From NCBI RefSeq assembly GCF_007991495.1, contig NZ_BJYL01000017.1:1-64000 (forward strand): a stretch of 64,000 nucleotides of DNA, in the 5' to 3' direction. The notes below the pieces were generated by a model. It had not been told where the DNA came from, made no database searches, and saw only the letters and a list, made by a program, of their open reading frames with translations. Numbering within the stretch: position 1 is the stretch's first letter; every line of letters starts with the position of its first letter. A program made the translations under genes and the position numbers. Origin of the DNA: Sporosarcina luteola (GTDB taxonomy: Bacteria; Bacillota; Bacilli; Bacillales_A; Planococcaceae). Shown one piece after another: positions 44,112 through 52,162 of this stretch.

Positions 44112-45134
44112 ATGTCACTTCAATTTATAAATGCGGAAAAAAGGGTAAATGATACAGTTGTTTTTCCTTCATTCAATTTGAATGTCGATACCGGAAAGGT
44201 AATTGCCTTGTATTCAAGTGTCAATGTAAGGGAACAGCTGATCAATTTGCTGCTTGAAAAGACAAGACTGTCAAATGGTCAAATCTTATTTTCAAATACT
44301 CCCGAAGAAATCGGATTCCTTTTCTTAGATAGCGGATTATATGAACGACTCACAGTCAAGGAGACAATACAGTTTTCAAAACGACTATATGGAACAACTA
44401 TTCCAGTGGGAGAGACATTACGCAAAATCCAGTTGGACTCCAAACAAAATGTGAAGATCAACCGTCTCTCCCATTCAGAGAAAAAACGGGTACAGCTCGC
44501 TTGTTTACTTATACATAACCCTTTCATTTACATTTTAGAAGAACCCGATCAAAACCTGGATCTTGAAACAAAACGGATATTCATCTCAGTTTTGAACGAA
44601 CTTAAAATACAGAAAAAGTCAATTTTAATATTAACAGGGAATTTAGAGAGTGCTATAACTTCATCGGATGAAGTTTATCGGTTAGATGAAAATGGACTGC
44701 ATAATGTGCAAATCCAAGAAAAAACGGATGGTAACGAGGAGCAGCTTGAAAAAAATAACGAATTGGAGGAGCAAGCTACAGCTGTAGTCCAACCCGTACG
44801 ATTTGAAAAGATTCCTACGAAAGTGAATGAAAAGATTGTACTATTTGATCCTATTGAAATTGATTATATTGAAAGCAATGAAGGTCAGTCATTTTTGCAT
44901 ATTAAGGGAGAATCATTTCCAAGCGTGTTCACGTTGAATGATTTAGAACAACGACTACTCCCCTTTGGCTTCTTTCGCTGTCATCGCTCGTATATCGTTA
45001 ATCTTCAAAGGGTGCGAGAAGTGATTACTTGGACGAGAAATAGCTATAGCCTTGTGTTGGAGGATGCGAAGAAGTCTACTATTCCTTTATCAAAAACTAA
45101 AATGGCAGAACTTAAAGAAATGTTGGGACTCTAA
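44112..45134 (+). CDS. LytTR DNA-binding regulator fused to a degenerate ABC ATPase domain
   Basis: 340 residues. Residues 1-~205 follow an ABC ATPase: signature-like LSHSEKKRVQLACLLIHNP, Walker B IYILEEPDQNLDLETKR. The Walker A position, however, reads IALYSSVNVREQL, with no GxxGxGKS/T lysine, and the H-loop has LTGNLESA without His, so ATP hydrolysis is unlikely. After an acidic linker (~206-235), residues ~240-340 form a LytTR domain (IDYIESNEGQSFLHIKGE, FFRCHRSYIVNLQRVREV, LVLEDAKKSTIPLSKTK). It lies just upstream of an ABC-2 exporter in the same direction, so it probably regulates that exporter. A TATAAT is seen at 44066-44071. Confidence 0.88.
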   Translation: MSLQFINAEKRVNDTVVFPSFNLNVDTGKVIALYSSVNVREQLINLLLEKTRLSNGQILFSNTPEEIGFLFLDSGLYERLTVKETIQFSKRLYGTTIPVGETLRKIQLDSKQNVKINRLSHSEKKRVQLACLLIHNPFIYILEEPDQNLDLETKRIFISVLNELKIQKKSILILTGNLESAITSSDEVYRLDENGLHNVQIQEKTDGNEEQLEKNNELEEQATAVVQPVRFEKIPTKVNEKIVLFDPIEIDYIESNEGQSFLHIKGESFPSVFTLNDLEQRLLPFGFFRCHRSYIVNLQRVREVITWTRNSYSLVLEDAKKSTIPLSKTKMAELKEMLGL

Positions 45135-45450
45135 ACTTGTAGAAGCTTGTCCTATTTCCCCGGAAATATTCGACAATTTAATTCCTAAACTGCGTTAAAG
45201 AAATCACTTTGAACAGTTGCTTTCTGTCTAGTTGGAGGCACTACCTTCCACTCTTCATAATGAAACTTGTTATGAAGAGCTGTGGCCTTACATTTAAAGT
45301 GGAATATCAGTGTTCATTCAACCCTAAAACGGCTCCACTCACCTTGAATATGACTCTTTTCATCGAAGATATGATGCTCCCTCATTCATTTCCTAGTAAT
45401 CTGAGATTGCAAATACGAAATGGACGACAATTAGTTGGAGGAGGATACAG
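45135..45450 (+). other. 316-bp gap ahead of the ABC exporter, with one perfect hairpin
   Basis: CTCTTCATAA (45251-45260) and TTATGAAGAG (45270-45279) form a perfect 10-bp stem with a 9-base loop and no T run. An 87-codon open frame here (45209-45472) has no family resemblance and no ribosome site, and I do not call it. The gap is long for two co-regulated genes, so it may hold the LytTR-controlled promoter. Confidence 0.5.
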
Positions 45451-46299
45451 ATGGAAAACATTATTGAGGTGAAAGGCTTGGCAAAAATCTTTGCTAACCA
45501 AACAGCACTTGAAAGCGTTGACTTCCAAGTTAAAAGAGGCGAAATATTCGGTTTTCTAGGACCGAGTGGATCAGGGAAAACAACTACTATTAAAATATTG
45601 ACGGGGCAATTGAATCCAACAAGCGGAATTGCGAAGGTCTTTGGAGAACCTGTTTCTATGTTAAAGAAGCCAACATCTCGAAATCGCTTTGGCGTTCTGA
45701 CAGACAATAGCGGCCTATATGTAAGATTATCGATATATGACAATTTAAAGCTCTATTGTGATTTATATGATGTGCCTCATAAGAAAATCGAAGAGGTATT
45801 GGAATCCGTTAATCTATTAGATGAGAAAGCGAAACGGGTTTCTGCATTGTCAAAAGGTATGAAACAACGAGTGACGCTTGCTCGTGCTTTACTTCACGAG
45901 CCTGAACTTCTATTTTTGGATGAACCTACTTCGGCATTGGATCCTGTGAACACGATGCATATTTACAAAGGGTTGCGTGCTCTTAATGAGAAAGGAACAA
46001 CAATTTTTCTAACGACGCATGATATGCAAGAGGCAGAAACGCTATGTGATAGGATTGCTTTCTTAAATAAAGGAAAAATCCAGTTATTGGATACACCGAA
46101 TAACCTTAGAAAGCAACATTCTGATTCAACGATTACAGTCGAGCTGACAAACGATGAGAAAATTGTGATCCCGGCAGGCGATGAAGGGGCGCAGATATTG
46201 TTTGAACATATGAATCGAAACGAAGTAGCTACCATTCATTCGAACGAGCCGACTTTAGGTGATATTTTTGTAAAAGTGACTGGGAGGGAATTGTTATGA
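45451..46299 (+). CDS. ABC-2 exporter ATP-binding protein
   Basis: 282-residue ATPase with intact motifs: Walker A GPSGSGKTTTIKIL, signature LSKGMKQRVTLARAL, Walker B LLFLDEPTSALDP and H-loop TTHDMQEAETLCDR. The ~60-residue C-terminal tail after NKGKIQLLDTP is typical of drug/peptide exporter ATPases. GGAGGAGG precedes the ATG. The stop overlaps the permease ATG (ATGA). Its intact catalytic residues contrast with the degenerate ABC domain of the LytTR protein upstream. Confidence 0.92.
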   Translation: MENIIEVKGLAKIFANQTALESVDFQVKRGEIFGFLGPSGSGKTTTIKILTGQLNPTSGIAKVFGEPVSMLKKPTSRNRFGVLTDNSGLYVRLSIYDNLKLYCDLYDVPHKKIEEVLESVNLLDEKAKRVSALSKGMKQRVTLARALLHEPELLFLDEPTSALDPVNTMHIYKGLRALNEKGTTIFLTTHDMQEAETLCDRIAFLNKGKIQLLDTPNNLRKQHSDSTITVELTNDEKIVIPAGDEGAQILFEHMNRNEVATIHSNEPTLGDIFVKVTGRELL

Positions 46300-47003
46300 C
46301 TTTTTCATGGAGACGGATGACCGCAATTTTATTTAAGGATTATAAGGACTTTTCAAGGAATATGGCTGTATCAGTTGTCATTTTCATGCCGCCTATATTA
46401 GCTGCCTTATACGGCCGGATGGGTGTCGATTCCCTTGATGCGTACTATATGGTTTTTAACATGACGTTTGCAATGGTGGGCGCTTTTGTTCAAAGCTGCT
46501 TAATCGCTGAAGAAAAGGAAAAGAATACGTTACGCGGCCTTATGCTATCCCCCGCTAACACTGCTGAAATATTGAGCGGCAAAAGTTTACTTTCATTCAT
46601 TTTGACAATGGTCGTCATAGTGGTATGTGCGTTCCTTTTCGATTACTATCCGCAAAACGTTTTCATTACTTTAATTGCTCTAACTACATCTGCTCTATTC
46701 TATATTGTTTTGGGCACATTGGTAGGACTTTTCGCAAAATCGGTAATGGAAGCGTCTGTCTATGTATTGCCTGTCATCGGCATATTCACATTCGGCTCAT
46801 CCATCACTGCATTTGCCGATAAATATCCTCTGTTAAAAGTGGCTAACTATATGCCGAACGCCCAGCTAATTGAAATTGCTACGGCGGTGGAAACAGGTGC
46901 AGGATTTGGTGATATCTTATCAAATTTGAGCATTATTCTTGCTTGGCTTGTTGTGTTTGCAGTTTTGACTATTGCTATCTATCGGAAAAGGATGGTGGAT
47001 TAA
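46296..47003 (+). CDS. ABC-2 type exporter permease
   Basis: 235-residue membrane protein with six hydrophobic segments, ABC-2 family: FKDYKDFSRNMAVSVVIFMPP, FVQSCLIAEEKEKNTLRGLMLSP with the coupling segment, AEILSGKSLLSFILTMVVIV, and GTLVGLFAKSVMEASVYVLP. Substrate unknown; such small two-gene exporters with LytTR control often handle peptides or antimicrobials. A small membrane peptide gene starts one base after its stop. Confidence 0.88.
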   Translation: MTFSWRRMTAILFKDYKDFSRNMAVSVVIFMPPILAALYGRMGVDSLDAYYMVFNMTFAMVGAFVQSCLIAEEKEKNTLRGLMLSPANTAEILSGKSLLSFILTMVVIVVCAFLFDYYPQNVFITLIALTTSALFYIVLGTLVGLFAKSVMEASVYVLPVIGIFTFGSSITAFADKYPLLKVANYMPNAQLIEIATAVETGAGFGDILSNLSIILAWLVVFAVLTIAIYRKRMVD

Positions 47004-47004
47004 T

Positions 47005-47082
47005 ATGAAACAAGCAATGAAGCTTTTAGTAGGCTTTGGTATAGGTGCAGTTGTCTTCTTTATCTATAGAACATTTTTCTAA
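47005..47082 (+). CDS. 25-residue single-span membrane peptide in the ABC exporter operon
   Basis: ATG one base after the permease stop, with GGTGG six bases ahead. The product begins MKQAMKLL, continues VGFGIGAVVFFIY and ends RTFF: a short basic start, one ~17-residue hydrophobic span with small-residue GxGxG spacing, and Arg near the end. Its exact abutment to the permease and good ribosome site argue that it is translated. It could be a regulatory subunit of the exporter or a secreted peptide; no family is recognised. Confidence 0.6.
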   Translation: MKQAMKLLVGFGIGAVVFFIYRTFF

Positions 47083-47168
47083 TAACTAAGTGTTTCTGCT
47101 ATTCTATTTACCCGACAATAACTATAGTAGTATGTATACAAGATTAACTGTTTGGGTAGGTGAATCGT

Positions 47169-47852
47169 TTGAATAAAATTGAAATCATTTCATTGAATGT
47201 CGGAAAGCCGAAAGAATGGCAATTCGGGAAAAAGGAAGTGTTGACCGGAATCTGCAAACAACCGATTACGGAACCTGTGTTTTTATCCAAAGTGAACTTT
47301 GACGGCGATGGGCAAGGCGATCTTGTCCACCATGGGGGAGTGGAGAAAGCCGTCTGCGTCTACGCCAGCGAGCATTACCCTTATTGGGAAGAAGAATTGG
47401 AGAAAACTCTAGAGGCAGGTGCGTTTGGCGAGAATTTAACGCTCCGCGGATTGACGGAGGACGATGTGTGCATTGGGGATTCATTCCAACTCGGCGAAGC
47501 GATCGTCCAAGTGAGTCAGCCGCGGCAGCCTTGCTTCAAGCTATCGCTCATCCATGACCGCAAAGACATGCCCGTCCTTGTGCAGGATACAGGCTATACG
47601 GGATTTTACTTCCGTGTCTTGAAAGAAGGGATTGTCTCCCCTTTCAACCAATTAGTGCATATTAACCGGCCCGAACTTGCCATAACGGTAACTGAAGCGA
47701 ACCGGCTTATGCATCATGCGAAGGATGATTTGGAGGGCGCGCGGAAAATCCTTCAGTTGGATGAATTATCGACGAGTTGGCGGAAGACGTTCAATAAGCG
47801 GATTGCCGGCAAGGAAGTGAATACGAGCGAGCGGTTGACTGGGGAAAAATAA
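47169..47852 (+). CDS. MOSC-domain protein (YiiM-like)
   Basis: About 227 residues. MOSC-type core with FDGDGQGDLVHHGGVEKAVC, HYPYWEEEL, GAFGENLTLRGL, VCIGDSFQLGEAIVQVSQPR followed by QPCFKL, which carries the conserved Cys expected to coordinate molybdenum cofactor. The YiiM-type C-terminal helical part ends the protein. YiiM relatives reduce N-hydroxylated purines in E. coli. The TTG at 47169 has AGGTGA five bases ahead; the GTG three codons earlier overlaps it. A Moco-dependent oxidoreductase role fits a genome with a full Moco set, though it is not in the Moco operons. Confidence 0.88.
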   Translation: MNKIEIISLNVGKPKEWQFGKKEVLTGICKQPITEPVFLSKVNFDGDGQGDLVHHGGVEKAVCVYASEHYPYWEEELEKTLEAGAFGENLTLRGLTEDDVCIGDSFQLGEAIVQVSQPRQPCFKLSLIHDRKDMPVLVQDTGYTGFYFRVLKEGIVSPFNQLVHINRPELAITVTEANRLMHHAKDDLEGARKILQLDELSTSWRKTFNKRIAGKEVNTSERLTGEK

Positions 47853-47877
47853 ATCATGAGAGTCTGTCTGATGCTTG

Positions 47878-47982
47878 CTTTGGACGCGCGACGTGCCTCT
47901 TTGGACGTGCTACATAACGCTTTGGACGCGTGATGTGCCTCTTTGGACGTGCTGCATAACGCTTTGGACGCGTGTAATTAAT
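47878..47982 (+). repeat. 21-bp tandem array, family 3 (5 units)
   Basis: CTTTGGACG recurs every 21 bases at 47878, 47899, 47920, 47941 and 47962. Two unit types alternate: CTTTGGACGCGYGAYGTGCCT and CTTTGGACGTGCTRCATAACG, giving a 42-bp super-period. It lies between the MOSC stop and the nrdF terminator of convergent genes. Confidence 0.93.
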
Positions 47983-47993
47983 ACAAAACAGTA

Positions 47994-48028
47994 AAAGGGC
48001 TGCGATAGAATTTCTGCGCAGCCCTTTC
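47994..48028. terminator. Bidirectional terminator beyond nrdF
   Basis: AAAGGGCTGCG pairs perfectly with CGCAGCCCTTT, loop about 12. Confidence 0.85.
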
Positions 48029-48044
48029 CATATAACGATATAAA

Positions 48045-49082
48045 TTACAAATCATCAAATCCGTTCAAATCACTCGTCTTTACATATTGTCTCGATGTCT
48101 GCTCAAAGAAGTCAGTCTTCGTGTCATCAAAGTTGTCGACGTAGGCGCGAATCCATTTCATCGGGTTGTCCGTGAATTCAGGGTAAATTTCACTTAGTCC
48201 AAGCATGCGCAACATTTTATTCGCACGATATTTCACATAGCCTGCCATTTCGTCCAAATCGATTCCTTCGATTTCCCCAAGCACATAGCGGCTCCAAATG
48301 ATTTCCTGTTCGACAGAGTGGCGGAATTGATTATAAATCCACTCCGTGAAATCTTCAGTATTATACTCAGGATTTTCAGCAAGGGCCGCGCGAAATATGT
48401 CGCTGATCGCTTTACCGTGCTGCAATTCATCACGATTTATGTAGGAAATCATTGTCGACGTGCCGACCATTTTCTGGTGGCGCGCGAGGTTATAGAAAAA
48501 TGCGAAGCCGCTATAGAAGAACAGTCCTTCCAATAATGTCGTGTAGACCATCGCTTTTAACACAGTCTCAATCGTTGGATTCTCTGCAAATTCATTATAG
48601 ATATCGACAATCCGCTCGTTCCTCTTCATGAGCACTTCATCAGTTCGACCCATTTCAAATGAAGCCATCTGCTTGTCGAGCGTCGTTACAGACGACAGGA
48701 CATATGCATAGCTATGATTATGCTCACTTTCCTGATCGGCAATGGTCGCCATAATTGATTTCACCGAAGGATCGGTTGCGAAATCTGCAATTTTCATGGC
48801 GACGACGGTTTGAGGCCCGTCCAATGTCGCGAGCAATCCGATGATCTTTAGGAAAGCTTCCTGCTCCGCTTTTGATAAGTTCGGGAATTGCTTTACGTCT
48901 TGCGTCATATCGACTTCATTCGCTGTCCAAAAAAGAGAGCGGATCTTTTGCCGCAATGTGTAGAAATGAGGATGGGCAAGATCGTTCCAATTCAGAATGC
49001 CGCTCGCTTGCCCGCCGAAAATCGCTGTTGATTTGTTTGGTTGAGCCGGATTCAATACTTTAACGCGTGTAAGTGTTGCCAA
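48045..49082 (-). CDS. nrdF: Class I ribonucleotide reductase small subunit NrdF
   Basis: About 345-residue ferritin-like radical subunit. Metal ligands and radical region can be placed in LFWTANEVDMTQDVKQF, FLKIIGLLATLDG, TIADQESEHNHSYAYVLSS (Glu, Glu, His), LEGLFFYSGFAFFYNL and SYINRDELQHGKAISDIFR (Glu, His). TTG start at 49082 with AAAGGAG ten bases ahead; the eight-residue longer ATG reading has that site inside it. It overlaps the flavodoxin by about 30 bases and is the third gene of the reductase operon. Confidence 0.94.
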   Translation of the reverse strand: MATLTRVKVLNPAQPNKSTAIFGGQASGILNWNDLAHPHFYTLRQKIRSLFWTANEVDMTQDVKQFPNLSKAEQEAFLKIIGLLATLDGPQTVVAMKIADFATDPSVKSIMATIADQESEHNHSYAYVLSSVTTLDKQMASFEMGRTDEVLMKRNERIVDIYNEFAENPTIETVLKAMVYTTLLEGLFFYSGFAFFYNLARHQKMVGTSTMISYINRDELQHGKAISDIFRAALAENPEYNTEDFTEWIYNQFRHSVEQEIIWSRYVLGEIEGIDLDEMAGYVKYRANKMLRMLGLSEIYPEFTDNPMKWIRAYVDNFDDTKTDFFEQTSRQYVKTSDLNGFDDL

Positions 49083-49501
49083 TGTTGAACTACTCCTTTC
49101 GTCCATTCGATGACTTTCTTTTCTTGGATGCCACGAGGGCTTTGTTCAATTTTTAAGGGTTTATATGTTGATTCGTAAAACCGCGCCAGTTTGACGGCGG
49201 CGTGACAAAACAGCGCATCCCCGCCAAACTGGGTATCTCCTGTGCCAAAGACATAGACGTTTTTCGGCTTATAGCCGATGTCCGCAACGAAATCCTTCAC
49301 CTCTTCAGGCGTCGCGCCCTTGTCCCATGTGAATGATCCGATCATCATCGCGTCAAAACGTCGCATGTCAGGGACCGGTCCAAGTCCGATCCGGTGAACT
49401 TCCACGTCCGTTCCTTCTGTGAGCAGTGTCTCCTCCACGATTTCCGCCACTTCCTCTGTATTTCCGCTCCATGATGCATACGCAATCAGGAATGACACCA
49501 T
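49052..49501 (-). CDS. Flavodoxin in the ribonucleotide reductase operon
   Basis: 149 residues with the FMN phosphate loop ASWSGNTEEVAEIVEETL near the start, GSFTWDKGATPEEVKDFV (second FMN loop) and FGTGDTQFGGDALFCHA (third). It is a long-type flavodoxin rather than the short NrdI (whose loop reads like SLTGNVRRF). ATG at 49501 with GAGGAG five bases ahead, overlapping the large-subunit gene by 16 bases. Between the large and small subunit genes, it probably reduces or activates the NrdF metal centre, replacing NrdI. That is inference from position. Confidence 0.88.
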   Translation of the reverse strand: MVSFLIAYASWSGNTEEVAEIVEETLLTEGTDVEVHRIGLGPVPDMRRFDAMMIGSFTWDKGATPEEVKDFVADIGYKPKNVYVFGTGDTQFGGDALFCHAAVKLARFYESTYKPLKIEQSPRGIQEKKVIEWTKGVVQHWQHLHALKY

Positions 49502-51699
49502 TCGCACTCCTCAATGTCAGATGCTGTCGATCTCGTGTAATACGTCGATTTCATACCCGATTTCCATGCCTGTATATGCAAGTTGAGGAGGACGGATGCA
49601 CGGATATTATTCGGCACGTAGACGTTGAACGAAATCGCTTGGTCGATATGACGCTGCCTTGCCGCATTTTGCTTGATGGACCAGCGCTGATCGACGATAT
49701 ACGCGGAGCGGCGGTACACATCGTATGTGTTATGATCGAGATCCGGTGCAATGACCGGCAGCTTATAATCTTTCTTTTCCTCATGATAGAAAGGCTTGAA
49801 AATCGGATCGATGGAAGCTGTGGATCCAGCGATGACAGACGTTGAACTGTTCGGCGCAACTGCCATCAAATAGCCATTCCGAATACCGTTTGTCGCGACA
49901 TCGATACGCAGTTCACGCCATTCTTTCGAGTCATAGTTGCGGTTCTCGAAATAAGCGCCGCTTTGCCAATCCGACCCTTCGAATAAAGGATATGCCCCTT
50001 TTTCATTCGCCAATTCCATCGATGCCTTGATTGTCAGATAAGCAATTTTTTCATAGAGTCTATCCGCGAATTCAACCGCTTCATCCGACTCCCACTGGAT
50101 GTTTTTCAAAGCGAGCAGATGATGCCAGCCGAACGTGCCGAGTCCGATGCCTCTGTAGCGGGCATTCGTCCGTTGCGCTTGGACGACTGGGATTTTATTC
50201 ATATCTATGACATTGTCGAGCATGCGCACTTGGATCGTGATGAGCCGTTCCAATACGTCAGCGGGCACTGCTCGTCCAAGATTTACGGACGACAAGTTGC
50301 ATACGACAAAATCGCCTGGTTTTGAACGGGTCACGACGATATCACCTTCAAGAGTGACAGATTCGAACTCGGTCGGACTCTGATTTTGCGTTATTTCTGT
50401 ACAAAGATTACTTGAATATACCATTCCCTCATGCTTATTCGGATTTGCCCGGTTCACTTCATCCCTGTAGAACATGAACGGCGTCCCCGTTTCGAGTTGA
50501 CTGCGCATAACACGTTTCATAATTTCAATCGCTGGCACGGTCTCCCTAGTCAATTCAGGGTGGTTGACACATTCCCCATACTTCTTGCGGAATGAACCGG
50601 AGGCTTTCGTTTCATCATAATAATCTTCCAATGAATAGCCCATTACTGTACGTACTTCATGCGGATCGAATAAATGCCAGTCGCCGCGAGCTTCAACTTG
50701 CTCCATGAAAATATCCGGCAGGCAGATGCCTGTGAAGATGTCATGCGCGCGAAGTCGGTCGTCCCCGTTGTTTAATTTCAAATCCAAAAATGTGAAAATA
50801 TCCTTATGCCATACATCAAGATAAACGGCGATTGCTCCTTGACGTTGCCCAAGCTGATCGACGCTGACGGCCGTATTGTTCAACTGTTTGATCCAAGGCA
50901 GAACGCCGCTTGAAGCTCCTTTGAAGCCTCTTATCGAAGAACCGCGTGAACGGACCTTGCCCATATAAACGCCGATGCCCCCGCCATATTTTGATAGATT
51001 GGCAATATCGGTATTACTGTCGTAAATTCCTTGGAGCGAATCGTCGACCGTATCGATGAAGCAGCTCGACAGCTGACCATGCGGCTTGCCTGCGTTCGCT
51101 AATGTTGGCGTCGCAACAGTCATATACAGATTGCTCAGCGCCCAATATGACTCCGCAATTTTTTCCAGACGGTTCTCTGTTTCATGTTGCATGAGTGTCA
51201 TCGCGATGATGAGCCAGCGTTCTTGTGGGAGTTCGACTGGTTGTTTATTGAAATCGACTGCGTTGTACCGGTCCACGAGTGTTTTCAATCCAATATATGT
51301 AAATAACTTATCCCGTTCAGGCACTAGGATTTCACCGAGCTTGTCCAATTCTGCACGTGTATATTTTTCAGTCAGGGCAGGTGTATAAAGGCCTTTCTTG
51401 ACGAGCCGTTCTACATTGTCGGCAAAATCCGTATAGACGTTGGCGCCTCGCATGCTTTCCTGGCGGGAATAGACTTCCTGCAAATAAATCCGTGCAGCGA
51501 CAAATGTCCAATAAGCGGATGCTTCGTCGATATTGCTCAGCGCCTCTAAGATCATCGCTTTCGACCAGTCGGATTTCGTTCCTCCCGGATGCCGCTCCTT
51601 CCAACGCTCGCTCGCTGTTAGAAGCGGTTGAAGTTTATCGGCCCCAAATTCAGCATGCAGCTCGTCCATAATGTCTTTTCTCTCAGTAATGATTGTCAT
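49486..51699 (-). CDS. nrdE: Class I ribonucleotide reductase large subunit
   Basis: About 737-residue catalytic subunit. Redox and radical residues can be seen: GQLSSCFIDTVDDS (Cys), SNLCTEITQNQSP (thiyl Cys), FVVCNLSSVNLGR (Cys partner), STYYTRS (radical-transfer Tyr pair) and a C-terminal EECEWCHS redox tail. GGIGVYMGKVRSRGSSIRG and DQLGQRQGAIAVYLDVWH mark the barrel. The N-terminus shows no complete ATP-cone, so allosteric activity control is doubtful. ATG at 51699 with AAAGGAG nine bases ahead. The leader holds a cobalamin riboswitch and the promoter a NrdR box. Confidence 0.95.
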   Translation of the reverse strand: MTIITERKDIMDELHAEFGADKLQPLLTASERWKERHPGGTKSDWSKAMILEALSNIDEASAYWTFVAARIYLQEVYSRQESMRGANVYTDFADNVERLVKKGLYTPALTEKYTRAELDKLGEILVPERDKLFTYIGLKTLVDRYNAVDFNKQPVELPQERWLIIAMTLMQHETENRLEKIAESYWALSNLYMTVATPTLANAGKPHGQLSSCFIDTVDDSLQGIYDSNTDIANLSKYGGGIGVYMGKVRSRGSSIRGFKGASSGVLPWIKQLNNTAVSVDQLGQRQGAIAVYLDVWHKDIFTFLDLKLNNGDDRLRAHDIFTGICLPDIFMEQVEARGDWHLFDPHEVRTVMGYSLEDYYDETKASGSFRKKYGECVNHPELTRETVPAIEIMKRVMRSQLETGTPFMFYRDEVNRANPNKHEGMVYSSNLCTEITQNQSPTEFESVTLEGDIVVTRSKPGDFVVCNLSSVNLGRAVPADVLERLITIQVRMLDNVIDMNKIPVVQAQRTNARYRGIGLGTFGWHHLLALKNIQWESDEAVEFADRLYEKIAYLTIKASMELANEKGAYPLFEGSDWQSGAYFENRNYDSKEWRELRIDVATNGIRNGYLMAVAPNSSTSVIAGSTASIDPIFKPFYHEEKKDYKLPVIAPDLDHNTYDVYRRSAYIVDQRWSIKQNAARQRHIDQAISFNVYVPNNIRASVLLNLHIQAWKSGMKSTYYTRSTASDIEECEWCHS

Positions 51700-51731
51700 T
51701 CGATCCATCTCCTTTGGTTAGCTTCGCAATG

Positions 51732-52035
51732 AAAAAAGCGATGATTCCACCTGTTCGGTAGAGTCATCGCTCATGGATTTTGATTAGGAAACAAATCGGG
51801 TTCTGGAATCAATGATGAAAGCAAAAAACCCGCTCGCCTCCACCTCTCAACCCCCGAAGAAAGTGTCGCTTGACGATGGACGGCAGGTCTACTGGCTAAC
51901 GCTTCCTCCTTCCATCTCCCCTTCCCGCGGCTCTATGCTGCAGTGGATTTTGAGACGGTCGTCTGCGTTTACAGTTGCGGGGACAGCTCCGATTTGCGGA
52001 TTCCCTTTTAAACCGATAACGGTACCATTCCATCG
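51732..52035 (-). promoter_or_regulatory. Cobalamin riboswitch with terminator, controlling ribonucleotide reductase
   Basis: Read leftward: AAAAGGGAATCCG, GGAGCTGTCCCCGCAACTGT and the B12 box AGCCAGTAGACCTGCC (near 51882-51897), the conserved order of the cobalamin aptamer. Downstream AGCGATGACTC...GAATCATCGCT followed by TTTTTT (51732-51771) is an intrinsic terminator. By analogy with other terminator-type cobalamin switches, adenosylcobalamin would stop transcription before the reductase genes. Confidence 0.93.
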
Positions 52036-52039
52036 TTCA

Positions 52040-52055
52040 ATACTATATATAGTGT
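52040..52055. promoter_or_regulatory. Candidate NrdR box
   Basis: Leftward ACACTATATATAGTAT agrees with the NrdR palindrome ACACwATATwGTGT except near the last bases. It is just upstream of the riboswitch start and probably covers the -10 region. No second box is seen at the usual ~31-bp spacing. Confidence 0.7.
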
Positions 52056-52162
52056 CTTATGTACATCTATTACCCTAACATGTTGTGGTTTAATCGTAAA
52101 TAGGTAGAAAGTATTTTATAAGATTTCGTCAAAATAAGAGCCGTGCAATCAATGCATGACTC

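Noticed and set aside
45209-45472. 87-codon frame between the LytTR gene and the ABC ATPase
   Set aside because: No ribosome site, no recognisable composition or family; overlaps the start of the ATPase gene.
51812-52078. 88-codon rightward open frame ahead of the reductase operon
   Set aside because: It is antisense to the cobalamin riboswitch.
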